From assembly GCF_014529535.1 (NCBI RefSeq), contig NW_023503584.1, forward strand, positions 2,722,672-2,786,671: a DNA stretch of 64,000 nt. The letters run 5' to 3'. Below are positions 32,359 to 45,115 of this stretch, piece after piece. Origin of the DNA: Bradysia coprophila (lineage: Eukaryota > Arthropoda > Insecta > Diptera > Sciaridae). Numbering within the stretch: the stretch's first letter is position 1; the number at the start of each line of letters is the position of its first letter. The notes under the pieces are model-generated. The model did not search any database and was not told the DNA's origin. It saw only the letters and a list, made by a program, of their open reading frames with translations. A program made the position numbers and the translations under genes.

Positions 32359-35300
32359 TTACTTCCGTGCTAAACCCTCCCATCGATCGGGAACGGATAA
32401 GAAATATCTACGGAAAGGAAACACGTTTTGCTTAGCACAATCAATCACAAAAAAATCGACTCTACGGTTGACTTACCTTTCCATCGCTTCACTGAAACGT
32501 TGTCGGTAAAGTTTAGGTGGGATCACAGTTGGTAGTTTCGCTTGGCCGGTTAAAAATGCTGTTTGCTTCACCAACGATTCGATTTTTTTGTCCAGCGTAT
32601 AGGTGCGTATGTAATCTGTGCATGAAATGCGGTTTTAATTGATCGTTCGCATCAAAAATTAAAAAAATATTTTTTGATGTAAACATCGTTCCCATAACGT
32701 ACCAATGATGCCCAAAACAAGTAAATTGTCTTTGGAATTCAGACCGACCAGCAATGAATAATCCATGACATCGCTCTTTTCCAGAAATGAAGCGTCTCTC
32801 AGGATAGCTTCGCGTAGAATGGTGTTACTATGTGACAGAATGTAAAGTGGTTTCGACCAGGACACTGGAAAGAAATGAGATTTCAGTTGAAGTGACACCC
32901 TATCGCATGTAAATCCATTTTTTTTACTCTGAATCAGATTTTCGTCCAGCAGCACAATTTCTCCGTTCTGATTCGTCGGATCAACTAATCGATTTCGATC
33001 CGAACCCTTCAGATCGAACTTGTTGGCTATTTCGCATTCGTAGAACAGGTTCTCCATGACCAAAAGTGATTTCTCCTGGACGGAGCTAAGAAATGGAAGA
33101 AATGGTCTGTCATCGGAAGCAAACTGATCACGTTCCGTGGACTTACTCTTTCTTCTTGATAGTGACTCTGAACACACCGAATATCTTTGCCAAAAGTGTC
33201 GGCTGGCCCTTTTGAAGACATTGATTGACATAAGTAAAATAATTCGGGGCGAAATTCTCAAAAATTGTAACGTCCGTCTTCGACATCTCCTTCAGAACGA
33301 ATCGATCGTCTAGGAAAAGCGAACAAACATTTGAAATCAGTTTACTTTTCCAATGAGAAAAGCTCTCCATCAACTCACCCAATGTCTTACAAAATTTAGA
33401 TCCACTTTTGCCACCTCTTGCTTCCCAGCGCACACTATTCGATAATGACCGAGCAAACAAACTCCTCACTTCGTCCATCTGCTGTTGAATTAATGGATCC
33501 TTTGATTCGCTGTGACACCGACCAGCCGATTGATTCGGAGCCAAACTATTACTACTTGACTTCCGTTCCAAATGTTCGAATTCTTTACAAGATTTAACAT
33601 CCGAATCAGACATGGTGTTCATGCGTTGGAATAGGCGCCTTTCATCAACACTTTCGCTGTCTCTGGTCGATGCAGAACGTTCCTGTTTGCCGGTTCGAAT
33701 GAAATTCACGCGCATCGTGTCGAAGTGCTTGGCAAAGTAAATTTTGCAAGTGAATTGAGTGGACGGGTCGTGAAACGACACCTCGATATGATCGTATTTT
33801 GTCTTCTTATCATTTTCCTTCGTTGATTCCTTGTCATCGCTGTCGATAGAGCCATCTTGTGATTTCCGATGCACGTTCGGACTATTGTTACTGTTCGTAT
33901 CACTGGAATATCCGCACGTCTGACCGTCCAACAGTCGCTTGTAGTCGTTTGAGACCAACGCATATGCTATGATGGAACTATGATCTAGATCGTGGACCAT
34001 CACCGGAAACTGTCCAACGGGAAGTGTGTAATGTTCGTTAATGGATAGCGGTGATGTAAGCGTGTACAAGTTTTTATCCAAAGGCAGCAGTTCACGTAGC
34101 AGCGTTTTGACGCTCTTTTTATCGTTTACATCTTTCGGTGGTGGTGATTCGACAGCTTGCTTGTTTGGCGATGAATCACCCGAACTTGATTTTTCGCGAA
34201 CATCGAAAATGTCTTGCTTCGAATTTCTGCGCTGCTCCTCGGTTTGATCGGGAGTCACTTCAACATCTTGAGCCGACGTATCCAAATCCGGTCGCAGATC
34301 TTCGGTACATATCATTCCGGAATCCACAGTCGGTGGTGCTTCCTTGGCTGCAAAATTCGTTCTGCTTTGGATGGCTGCCTCATGTAACTTTGGCATCCAT
34401 TGATCGATGGTTTCGGCTAAAGTTCGCTTAACAATCAACATCGCGTCATTCACGTCGTTCGGATTGGGTCCAGGTTCAGCCAGTAGAGTCTGTACGATGC
34501 CCACTTTTTCGCGAAAAAGTGACTGATCACGATTCAGCTGTTTCTTCAAGCTGTTCAGCATCGGAAATTCGCTGTCGCTGGAAAATTGAGCGAGTCTATC
34601 GAATATTTTCGCGTAGACATCGTAGCCCTGGCAGGCAAACGTTTTGATGTCATCAACGAACGTTGCGGTGTTTTCGATGGGTTTCTCTTTTTTCAGTGTG
34701 AGTATGAGCGATGGTAAAACGATTTCCCACACTTCGATTGGAGTGTACATGAATGTGGCTACGATGCCGTTGTATGAAAAATACTGAACGTGATGTTTGT
34801 GCAGGGAATGTGTACATTTGGTTTTCTGTTTGTCCGAATCTTCGGACAGCGTGTCACTGGTATTTTGTTTGTTCTCCGTTATGTCGACAATTCTTCTCTT
34901 ATAAGCGTGACCATGGAACCGAAGCTCAAGGTATTTGGCAAGGGAAAGACATCTGAAACCGAGTTGAAATAAAATAAAATTTTCAAAATTGAGCCGACCT
35001 CAACGGCCATACCTTGTGTCTTTAGACATTGGAACGCTTGGAGTCATTTCCTGGCAAATGGAACACCACGACGTCATCAATATTTGTCCCGAATTTTGAG
35101 TGGTCAGATCTTCGGTTAATTTCACTTGAACACAACCCATCGAATGAACATACCTGGCAAAATTGAAAATTTTGAATTCAAACCCGCTCGACCGATTCAA
35201 TAGAACAACTACTTTGTTCTGGGACTGATCATTTTCAATTTAAATCTCACCGTCTGACATGATCCAGCATTGGAAGATTGCACGATGAACACATGTACGT

Positions 35301-38300
35301 CTTACGGAAGCAATAGTGTTCCAGGAATTTGCCTAACATTATGTCGTGCGTGCCGTAGAATATCATTTTCAATAGCAGTGGCGGTGCACAAAAGGACGAC
35401 GTTGCCTTTGGATTAAAATAAAAACTTGAAAATAGGACACACAACCGTTGATGATTTTTCAAATCCAATGCGTCTTTCATGGAAAATTCATCGTCACTTT
35501 GGGCATTGTTTTGCGGCGATGTTGGACGTTTCGCTTTCTGTGCCACTGAAAAGGTAGACAATGACAATGGATTTGTAATGAATGCTGGTGAATTGATGTG
35601 AACTCACTTGTCAACGTCTTTGGATACCGTCCACCACGCGCTCTATAGCTGGCCCAAAGACCTTGAATCTCCTTACTATCAGCCGATGCAGTTATTTTAT
35701 GTGTGAGAAATTGATGCACTGGATTTAGCTATATACGTGAGTGAGGTGAGCAAATCGCACTGATGCAACAAATACACAACACTAACCTTGGTATTGACGT
35801 CTTGCAGTACAAGCGGTTCAATGGGAGCACTTTTCCCGGAACAATCGGACCATTGTTTCGAATAAAACAGTTCATGAGGGAAATAGCTGCGTAGGGTGCA
35901 CTTTCTGCCTGGTTCCGTTTCGAGAAATGGAAGCGGAAACGAAACAAATGGACTGACGGATAAAATAGTCGAAGTTAGCGCTGTCTTGAATTTGTTGTCG
36001 TAGGGCAGTTGAACGGCAAATTCCACCGACGTTTCGTGATCGAAGACACTGGGTGAAAGGTCGGTCGCCCGTAGTGGATCCGAGAAATCTTGAACGTTTT
36101 CTTTTGTTATAATTTTCTCTTCGGCTTTCTGGGCGACCTTCGACGATTTATTTGGCTGAACTGGTAGATCATTAGCAGCGGTCTCTGAGTCATTGTGTGG
36201 ACCAAATTGTCTGATTTCGTCCGCACTACTTTCACTAAATTTCGATGGACTGTGCTCTTTGGAATCGAATATGCTAAGTTTCGGCGACGGTGGACGGGCG
36301 AATTCGTCTAACAGGAATGACAACTCCAATCTCCAATTAAATCGCGTGAACAGCAGAAACAGCGCCACTTTTTTCACTTTCACCAATTCACTGTTCGTAC
36401 CTCCGCGAAGCAGCACACAGCTAGCTCGTTGGCTCGACCCGATTTCGAAGAACATCAGAGTCTTCGGAACTCCACGGTCGTCGTTGAAATTTTGTATGAA
36501 GAAGCGATCGCACGATCCGAGTTTGGGACGACCGACATTTGAATCGATCGAATCGACAATGTCACATTTCAGACAGCGTGCCACTCTCTCCAGCACAGAA
36601 ATTTTCACATCCAACACCAGTGTAATGCCTTCATTCCGTAGCATATCTTGTGCGATTCCTGCAACGGCCTTATGCACCAGTACAACGTTCGGTTTAAGGC
36701 TTAAAATGCGCGCTGTGACATTCCGAAGGGATTCTCGCTCCTGAAGCAGTGTGTTTTCAATCGTCACGAATTTGTCCTCTTTTCGCTGGTAAACGATCGC
36801 ACACTTTAACAGTAGCACCTTCGGATGATCGATTGTCGTTGCCATTTCTTTGTGTACAACATTTTTCGTAAACACCGCTCCACCCACGATTCGGGACTCA
36901 TTTCTCGATCCACCCGGTACTTTTTTGAAATTCACGAAGTTCCGGATGTCCATCAGATTTCTGGAATCTTTTGCATCCGTCATTCCACATAGATCAGGAC
37001 GAATTGAGTTTGCCACACGAGCGCAGAGTGGTACAAGTGTTTTTGCCCAAGACTGATCGAGGTTCTCGCTATTGAGAAGTTGTGCTGAAAATGGAGATAG
37101 AAACTGGTCAGTAGGTTGGAGTTGGAAGTTATTGTCATTGACAGCGTAGTACTTACACAGTAGCAACTCCTCGTGGTTACAAAAAGCCTCCATCAACGAT
37201 TTCGAACCAGCCGTAGAAAGTACAGAACTTTCGTCCTCAAAGTCTTTGGTAGTTGCGAAACCAAAACTGTCTTGGGTGTTCGTGGGCAAAGGATCTGTGG
37301 AATAAGACAATGTCATCATGTCATTGTACCGTAAACGGTGGAACGTTTCGATTTTCTTACCATCCAACCATCCCAAACTGTCTGGATTCGGTCGACTCAA
37401 ATGCACAGAACTTGCCTCCAAATCCAAATCCAATTGAAACGATCCACTATGACTCATACTCTCATCGATTCGCAACAATTTGTAGAAGACATTCTCGTCG
37501 AATGACGCAGCGGCAGCTTCTTCAGTGCTGACGATCTGACTTAGTGGAACCAGAAATCCAGCAGCTATCATGGCATTCAAAATGGCCACCGCCTGAATAT
37601 TGTTCGACGACTTTTGGTTGGCAATCAAAAACGACACCAAATCGGATCCACGATTTTGGTAGGACAAAGCTTTTGTCATCTCTTCATACAGCGACTTTAG
37701 GGAGTTCGATTGCTGTAAAATGTTTTTCCGATCGGCATTCGATAGCGTTGAATTTAACTGTGAAACTAGTCGCTCTTCTTGGTAGCCGATTGAAATTTTA
37801 CGATGCCGTTGGGACGTATTTGAGTCTTGAGGATCGTTTGTGCTCTGATGCGAGAATTTACTCGATAGATCCTCTTGCAGCGCTTGCAGATCTAATTTCA
37901 AATCGGAATTTATCTCCGACGATTTGAGGTAGTCCAGTACGATTTTTGAACAGTACGTGCACACCTTTAGGTCCCCTATAAAGAGAATGTGTGCTGATAG
38001 GATGAAGGCAATTAATTTTCGATGATCTAGCATACCAGAACAATTGATGATTTTCCCCGGTACGACTTGATTGCAGCATTTTGAACAGAAAATTTGACCG
38101 CACAAGCGGCAATGATGTTTTCGTCGGAATGTTGAAAACTTTTGCGAACACTCGTAACATTCCTTTGATTTTGAGTCTGGCATCCAAAACTTTTGCAGCT
38201 CGGTGTCCTTATAGCTCGTCAAGTTCTGAAACGATTGAATCGGTGAGCAAAGAATGATCGGGACATAATGAAGGGTTGCGGTGGGTTACATTATTTCTGA

Positions 38301-38813
38301 GAGCCATAAGATTACTGATACGATGTATGACACTGGAAGGATTGCGTTCCAGAGGCACATCGGAAGGAAATTCATCGGGCTAAAATTGGACACAAAAAAT
38401 GTCAGAAAGCGCACAGTCACCAATAAATAAACATCAATCACCTTTTCGCCAGAATCATCAACGGAAATGCTGTCACTCGTTGTTGGAGTTGGAGTTGATG
38501 ATTTCTGCTCACCACTGACTGGTTCATTCGATTCTGGCTTTAAAGTTGGATTTAAAGATTCAGTTGCTGGTGTATGCTGTCCCGATGTTGCGAAATAATC
38601 GGAATTCGAACGCGACACATGCACTGGACTGTTTGTGGATGATCCACTGACATTCACAATATTGCCCGGTGGCGGTACATTGACCGTATTGTAACCGCTG
38701 TTGTAGGCGTTGGTAAGTTTATTAACGAATTTTGTTAAAAATGTTTCCGGTTCCGCGTCGAAATCTCGAGCGAATTCGGTTAGTTTCGTTGGTGAATGTA
38801 AATTGCGATTCAT
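32359..38813 (-). CDS. 1-phosphatidylinositol-3-phosphate 5-kinase (Fab1/PIKfyve), 1,834 aa, 15 exons
   Basis: Makes PI(3,5)P2 from PI3P on endosomes; needed for endolysosome maturation. Exons in coding order: 38442-38813, 38290-38379, 38036-38225, 37361-37975, 37157-37294, 35787-37084, 35608-35728, 35251-35545, 35013-35153, 33379-34952, 33147-33309, 32928-33085, 32703-32864, 32477-32615, 32359-32407; every junction keeps frame. FYVE finger about 168-235 (WMPDSKSKECYEC, RRKHHCR) binds PI3P; DEP about 310-375; chaperonin-like domain about 440-730 (KKVPGGS, LLKCAI); Cys-rich region about 950-1100; lipid-kinase domain from about 1470 to the end with ARGGKSG, ATP lysine in FVLKEM, KFDLKGSDRNR, VMDYSLLVG and GIIDYIRTYTLDKK. 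The last exon (RYFLSVPDRWEGLARK) is tiny. Start: ATG 38813 (MNRNLHSP); the longer frame to 38861 begins only with GTG. Length matches fly Fab1. An acidic/serine-rich insert of about 100 residues splits the kinase N-lobe. Confidence 0.97.
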
Positions 38814-38921
38814 TTTCTCAGAAATTGTTTTTATTTTGCTCTTCGACTCTATTGTTCTCACTCAATTTTCACAAATAAAAAAGTTTTTTTTAGTCTCACA
38901 ATAATTGTCCGTCTTTTTAAC

Positions 38922-39552
38922 TTAAGCGCCCGATATTTGATCGTTGATTGCAAGCTCCGGTGCTAGAGCATTCAAAGCCAAATCGTTCCACTTTTGCTCC
39001 TAAAAATTTGAACGGAAATTGCGATTAACAACGGAACGAATCGTTCTCCGTTTCCATTTACCTGTTCGCTCATCGTTAACAATGGATCACTGTTGTCTGC
39101 TTCTGGATCGGGCAGTTCCTCCGACGGTACGGTGATGTGATCGAATGGTAATTCGTCTTGGCGCCATTCGTTGTCGACCACCTCAAGCAAATATCCGTTA
39201 GCTGGTGGCTGGTAGAAGAAAAATTCAACCGTTTGAGACGTAAGGAAAAACTTTTAGAAACGACCAACAAAACGAATCGCTATTCGTTCAATCACGGTCG
39301 TGGTTCAATCTACAGATTTGTTTAATGTGTCACGAGATCTTTTACTTCATTTGTTTTAACATTTATTTTAAGAAAATTCTATTTGGAACTAGTCGCTTAT
39401 GCTCATCATCGTTGTCGATGAACATATGACTTCCTCGACTAAATTTTTAATTTTGAAAGTAACATCCACCCACAACAACAAAACAGAAAAAAAAACTTTT
39501 TCTTTTTGCGTAGACGCCAACTAAGCACACAATTACTAACCTGACTGTCCAT
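38922..39552 (-). CDS. Anaphase-promoting complex subunit 13, 78 aa, 3 exons
   Basis: Small scaffold subunit of the APC/C ubiquitin ligase, which drives exit from mitosis; APC13 steadies the TPR subunits. Exons 39541-39552 (MDSQ), 39062-39208 and 38922-38999, all phase 0, with donors GTTAGT and GTAAAT. The spliced protein keeps the family order: MDSQ start, LLEVVDNEWRQDELPFDHI, ELPDPEADN in the middle, and EQKWNDLALNAL near the end; human APC13 is 74 aa with the same blocks. It is easy to miss because the first exon encodes four residues and none of the exons is long. The gene ends 108 bp before the fab1 ATG on the same strand, and no AATAAA was seen between them on that strand, so a shared transcript is possible. 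Confidence 0.95.
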
Positions 39553-40184
39553 CGTAATAATGGTATACCAAATCGATCGAAGAATTGCTCTTGGCTCGAA
39601 TTGCTTAATCAATTTCGCTTATTAACAACAAAAGGCCCATGAAAACTTTTTTGTGTAGAAATGATGTAAACGAATAAAAAAAAACTTAGAAAATGACAGT
39701 TCGTAACAGCTGATGTGAACAGTGTTGCCAGAATAAATTAAATATTGTTCTCCCGCGACTAAAATAATTGGAAAGCGTTGGAAGAAGTAAAATGCAGGTA
39801 GCTTAGAGAACCGAATTGAATCATTAGTGTGAGGTATGTCATCGATCAGAAGTTAATTAGGGCACTATCACAAATGTCTTCCTTAGTTTCCATTAGAAAT
39901 CCAAGTGCTGTATTGGCTTTGTAACAGTCATTTTCATTTTATATGTGTTCCAACAACACTGTTTGCTTTGTATGTGCACTGTGCAGTGTTGTTGAAATTA
40001 ATTCTGAAGGTGAGGTAGTGCGCTAGTGGACAAAGAAAATTGGCGCATTAAATAAATGGGACCCGAATTTTTGGTTGGTTGGTTGGTATTTGCCGCTGCG
40101 TTAATAAGAGGCCAAATAATGACCGTTAAAAAAATCTGTTCTTGTGTATGTTATTGGAGTGTAATGATAATACGAGTAATTGAC
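39553..40184. other. Upstream region of APC13, nothing else recognised
   Basis: Presumed promoter side of APC13 (and perhaps fab1). I could not identify a defined core promoter element with confidence. A small hairpin (CAACAACACTG ... CAGTGTTGTTG) lies at about 39952-39995. Confidence 0.4.
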
Positions 40185-41285
40185 TATTTGCATGATGATT
40201 ACGAGTTCAACGAGGTATATCTCATCTCTATCGGAATTGTCGTTTTCGTGGTAGAGCTGTTTGAAAAATCGTTTAGTCGGGTAATAAGGGCTAGACATCG
40301 TTCAAATTTTAGGGGATTGTAGTACTAGACTAGGCAGATCATACAAGATATCAAATACCGCGGACCGTTGGGCTGTACTGGCTCGAGTGACTGTATTAAG
40401 AAAAATGTTTCTCTGACCAGTGACACCTGCGCGCATCAACAAACCTGTTGGTCAACGGTTCCATGTGAAAGACTTGACTCCGTACTTCCTAAAAGGATAA
40501 AAACTTAGGCTGGAGGGTTTATTGGCTATAGAGATTGGGCAATTTCTAAAATGTCATCTAGTACTCCAAAGAAATTTCGACCGATTGTCGACTACTTTTA
40601 TTTTTTTTAACCTTTTTGATTTACAAAGTTGCCTGATACCTCAGCTTTCCAATGATAAGTTTCCCGACTTTATCTTACATAAAATGCGATTTTGGCTTAC
40701 TTTTTTGATGCAGCCGAGTTTGTGGTTGGATTTGGATGCGTGTGATAAATGTTCCTCGAACCTTGGCAACATTATGGAACCGTACCAAGAAAACTATAAA
40801 TTCACATGAGAGTGGGTGATCAAAGTTCCCGATGGTCACTTTTTATCAGAAATTTTCGTTTTCATTTAGTATAAATGGAAAATTAAAATGAAAAATATTG
40901 TTTTTCCGATTGTTGGTAACATTTTAGAAATTGACCTTCCTTTTATAGCCAATAAACCCTCCAGCCCAAGTTACAATACTTTTAGTAGGTAGGGAGTCTA
41001 TGCCTTCCAATGGAATCCTCAACGGTCAGGTTTGTTGATGCGCGCGTCATTAGTAATAGAAACATTTTTCTTAATACTGGAGCTAGTACAGCAAACGGTC
41101 CGAACATTTTTAATGTATCGTGTGATCGGCCTAGTCTAGCACTACAATCCCCGAAAAGTTGAACGAAGTCGACGCCTTATTACAGATAATCAGGGTGAAA
41201 AAAAAATCCACCTGGAACCACCACTACCCCGAAAACGACAATTCCGAAAGAGGTGAGATATACATCGTAAAATTCGTAATGAAGC
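40185..41285. mobile_element. Fold-back element, arms about 360 bp
   Basis: The left arm 40185-40555 (GTATATCTCATCTCTATCGG, AATTGTCGTTTTCG, ATTGTAGTACTAGACTAGGC, TGGAGGGTTTATTGGCTATA) is repeated in reverse complement at about 40925-41280. The central 370 bp has an ORF (40522-40809) with no recognisable domain. Arms differ by about one base in eight, so the insertion is not recent. Confidence 0.8.
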
Positions 41286-41507
41286 AAGAATTTCATGGGT
41301 TACACTTCAAAAATCCTGATACGTTGAATTTATCCTCCATACAAATTGTTTGAAGAATTCGCGATTTCACTCTCAACAACGAGGAAATGTTGCATCAATT
41401 CTTCGTACTATTCAACCAAGAATTTGGATCAAATATTTCATTTAGAAAATATGTAAAGTCCTGGTAATAATAAACCATTATTTTTTCGCATAATAAAAGA
41501 TATATCT

Positions 41508-41987
41508 GGTGATTATGTACATATACATTGTACCAGTAGGCATGTATCAGTCAAAAACCTTAAAGGGTAAATGTGACGCAAGTCCTTTATCTTACTTACA
41601 AAATAACTGATATCGCTGAGGGTGACGCATGGTGCTCCGTTATTATAAGTTTTATCAACAAAAAATTGACCTAAAAATTTGTGAAAGAAATTTTTACAAT
41701 AAGAAATTTGCGTCACAAGTAGCAGATGATTCTGTTTTCTTTCGTTTAAATTCTTTCAGTACATTTTTTAACCATTTTCCCAACAATAGGTTTCTCAACA
41801 TCTGCCACTTGTGACGTAAATTTCTTATTGTAAAAATTTCCTTCACAAATTTTTAGGTCAATTTTTTGTTGATAAAACTTTTGCGTACGGCGCACGATGC
41901 GTCACCCTCAGCAATATCAGTTATTTTATAAGTAAGATAAAGGGCTTGCGTCATATACATACCCTTTAAGGGTTTTTTGACTGATAT
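41508..41987. mobile_element. Fold-back element, arms about 200 bp
   Basis: TATCAGTCAAAAACCTTAAAGGGTA at 41545 pairs with TACCCTTTAAGGGTTTTTTGACTGATA ending at 41987. The arms run through AACTGATATYGCTGAGGGTG and ATTGACCTAAAAATTTGTGA to GCGTCACAAGT / ACTTGTGACG. A 34-bp stretch in the left outer end (after GGTGAT at 41508) is absent from the right. One arm-like copy is at 2019-2221. Confidence 0.8.
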
Positions 41988-42059
41988 CACCACTTTTGTA
42001 AGTATGTCATTTGACAACATCAAAAAACGTTATGGAAATTAAAAAATTCTGGAGAAAAC

Positions 42060-42530
42060 AGTCTGAATCTTAAAATCTAGAAAACAATCTTGGAACACCT
42101 CACTTATATCGAAAATAACCCAAAAACACTGAAAATCCGACGGAAGTTAGATAGTGCCAGAAGAATCTGACATCCCAAAATTTAGGAACCAGCCTTGAAA
42201 CACCTCACTCATGTCGAAAATAACCCAAATACATCGAAAATTCCCATAGAAGTTAGGAAGTGTCAGAGAAACCATCTGTCATCCCAAGATTTAGGAGCCA
42301 ACATCGGAACACCTCACTTATATCGAAAATAACCCAAATCCATAAAAAAAAACCGATGGAAGTTACGTAGTGCCAGAGGAATCATCTGTCATCCCAAAAT
42401 TTAGGAACCAGCCTTACAACACCTCACTCATGTCGAAAACAACCCAAATCCATCAAAAAATTCGATGGAAGTTAGGAAGTGCCAGAGGAATCAGTTGTCA
42501 TCCCAAAACTTAGGAACCAACCTAGTGGAA
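42060..42530 (+). repeat. Tandem repeat, about 104-110 bp unit, 4 copies
   Basis: CACCTCACT occurs at 42097, 42201, 42310 and 42420. Units share TCGAAAATAACCCAAA, GATGGAAGTTAG and CATCCCAAAATTTAGGAACC. They alternate ACTTATATCG and ACTCATGTCG, which suggests an older 215-bp higher-order unit. Confidence 0.85.
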
Positions 42531-43951
42531 GTTTATACCTAATGATTCCAGGAATTTCACAAGAAACACATCCCAAAACAAAACACACCTTTCACCACAT
42601 TATCATCCATATCATGATCCAAATTGGCTTTTATATGTCATTTGTATGGAGACTCCAGCTCCCAAGATATGGGTTTTTTCCAACTTTTGAAAATTCCATG
42701 CTTATTTTTGGGCCATTATAACCGCATTCCCTTGAAATGGGCAAAATCCTGACATTTTGCTAAACCCCAAATGTCAGCCTTTCCAAGTGAATGCGTTAAC
42801 CTATAACCAAAATTTCAGGAAAATCTATAGAAACGTTTAAGAGTTGCTGGATCCACTTTTCCATATGAACTAACTAAGTAACTAACTAACGAGATTTTGC
42901 TTATTTTCATACAAACATCAATATTTCGAAGTTCAATATCTCGACCAATTTTGAAGCTGTAGTAACGTTTCATAGCTCGTTGAACTCGTATGGATGGCTA
43001 GATTCTAGATATTATAGTTTTGGGGCCATTGGACCCAAGAGGGTGACGTCAAAAAGTTGCTGTAAATTTGCTCCGCCGTCCCCAAAAAAATAATTTGTAA
43101 AACATTTTTGGTAGTGGACTTGCGTCACGCCCGCTTACTAACGTGGATCATTATCTTTTTTCACCTATATCGAATGAATGAATATCATGAATGAATTTAA
43201 ATATTTAATTTAACTTACATGAGATAAGCAGGCACGAGAGACTGTTTGTTATTATGTTAGCTCTATTAGTCGTATGCAAATATATTCAAATATTATTGTT
43301 TATGTGTAAATATTACTGTTTTTGAGCGGCGATTGTGTATAATATTGTAACAATAATCGACCAATCGATCGATCGATGATTCAGTTTGTATAAATTGTGA
43401 ATTGGAATTTCTTTTGGTTTAGTGTAAATGATTTTGAAACAAAATTCAATGAGTCGAGTTATCATTTTAATAATATTTTACAAATAAATAGAAATGGCGC
43501 ATTTTTCTATGCTGGATTATTTGTGGCAAGGAACATATTTCAGTTAACGGCCATGATACATAGGCCCAGGACGCTGGAAAAAGGAGTAAGACAATTTTTA
43601 CCACAAAAAACTTGCTTAATTTTGCCGGAAAAGAAACAGGGGCCCTAGCCCTAGGGACTTTATTGTTCAATGGAGCTGAATACAAAATTAAAACTGGTAA
43701 GAACTAAAAATTTAAAAATAAAGTCGAAGTAAAAGTTGCCATCCGACAAAGATACGGCATTCAAAAATCTAGTTCATACGATTATGAACTATACACAATC
43801 GTTAGGCTGTCCTGAGTTATGAAGTAACTTCGGCCACTTAAGAAACGGCGACAAAAGAGAATTTTAGAAAAAACGGCGAAAGTGTCCTAAACTTCTCCAT
43901 AATCTGTCCTGATACTTGTGTGAAACCACTTTTCTTCACACTTACTTATTA
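42531..43951. other. Intergenic, nothing recognised
   Basis: No gene, array or palindrome of note. Short ORFs lack domains. Confidence 0.4.
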
Positions 43952-44355
43952 CCTTGACTGAAAGTCAGGGTCTTACACCAGAAAATACCGAAATATTTGG
44001 GTGACAAAAAAGTTCACTATGATTGAAAATGTATGAAATGGTATGAAAACGTTAAATGTGGGTGACAAAAAATCGTTGAATCTTTTTTTTAAATATGTGG
44101 AATTAAAATCTCGAGGCTAAGTTCGAAGATGGGCAATGTGGGACGAAGGATCTGGAAGCTATCCAGGAAAAACAGGATTTTACACTGTTGATTATAGCCT
44201 CAATCGAAAAAGATTACTTTGATGAAATTTGATTTGGTTGCGTAGTGTGTGTAAATCGTATAAGTATGTTCTCGATAGAGTTTATTTAATAAGTGGAAAG
44301 AACAATTCCATCAGTCGATGTCCAGCTTTGAACCGGTAAACATCTCCTGCTAGCC

Positions 44356-44835
44356 AATTATCAAATTTGATAGTCAACTATCAAGTTGATAGTCAACTAT
44401 CAAGTTGATAGTCAACTATCAAGTTGATAGTCAACTATCAAGTTGATATTCAACTATCAAGTTGATATTCAACTATCAAATTTGATAGTCAACTATCAAA
44501 TTTGATAGTTGACTATCAACTTGATAGTTGACTATCAAATTTGATAGTTGACTATCAACTTGATAGTTGACTATCAAATTTGATAGTTGACTATCAACTT
44601 GATAGTTGACTATCAAATTTGATAGTTGACTATCAACTTGATAGTTGACTATCAACTTGATAGTTGACTATCAACTTGATAGTTGACTATCAAATTTGAT
44701 AGTTGACTATCAGATTTGATAGTTGACTATCAAATTTGATAGTTGACTAACAACTTGATAGTTGACTAACAACTTGATAGTTGACTATCAAATTTGATAG
44801 TTGATTAACAACTTGATAGTTGACTAACAAATTTA
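44356..44835. repeat. Palindromic TATCAA satellite with orientation switch
   Basis: About 22 units of 18-22 bp built from TTGATAGTCAACTATCAA. Up to about 44505 the joining trinucleotide reads GTCAACTATC; after it reads GTTGACTATC, so the array is an inverted repeat of itself. Spacers alternate AAGTT and AAATT. Last copies are diverged (TTGACTAACAACTTG). Confidence 0.9.
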
Positions 44836-45065
44836 ATGCGTCTACTACCAAAGAAAGATGTTTTTTACTCAAGGTCTTAGGGCAGAAAAATTTCATGAGC
44901 ACAATATGATTGAAAAGTGTAGGAAATTTTATGAAAAACGTAAAATGTAACCATCATTCTTTGTAGGCAATATAAGATATAAGTCATTCTCAACAAATTT
45001 CTGAATATTTTTTTTAAATTCATTATTCCAACAATCAAACAAAATATATTACAACTCCCATACGA

Positions 45066-45115
45066 GTGGAAAGTTTGCGGCCAGAGCGAAGCGAGGGCCG
45101 TAATTCTCACGAGTC
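45066..45115. repeat. Inverted-repeat partner of 50570-50625
   Basis: GCGGCCAGAGCGAAGCGAGG, then GCCGTAATTCTCACGAG; the reverse complement is at 50570-50625 with a few changes. Possibly the ends of an element of 5.5 kb. Confidence 0.6.

Noticed and set aside
38814..38861. Longer Fab1 N-terminus starting at 38861
   Set aside because: That codon is GTG; the first ATG is at 38813 with a good context.
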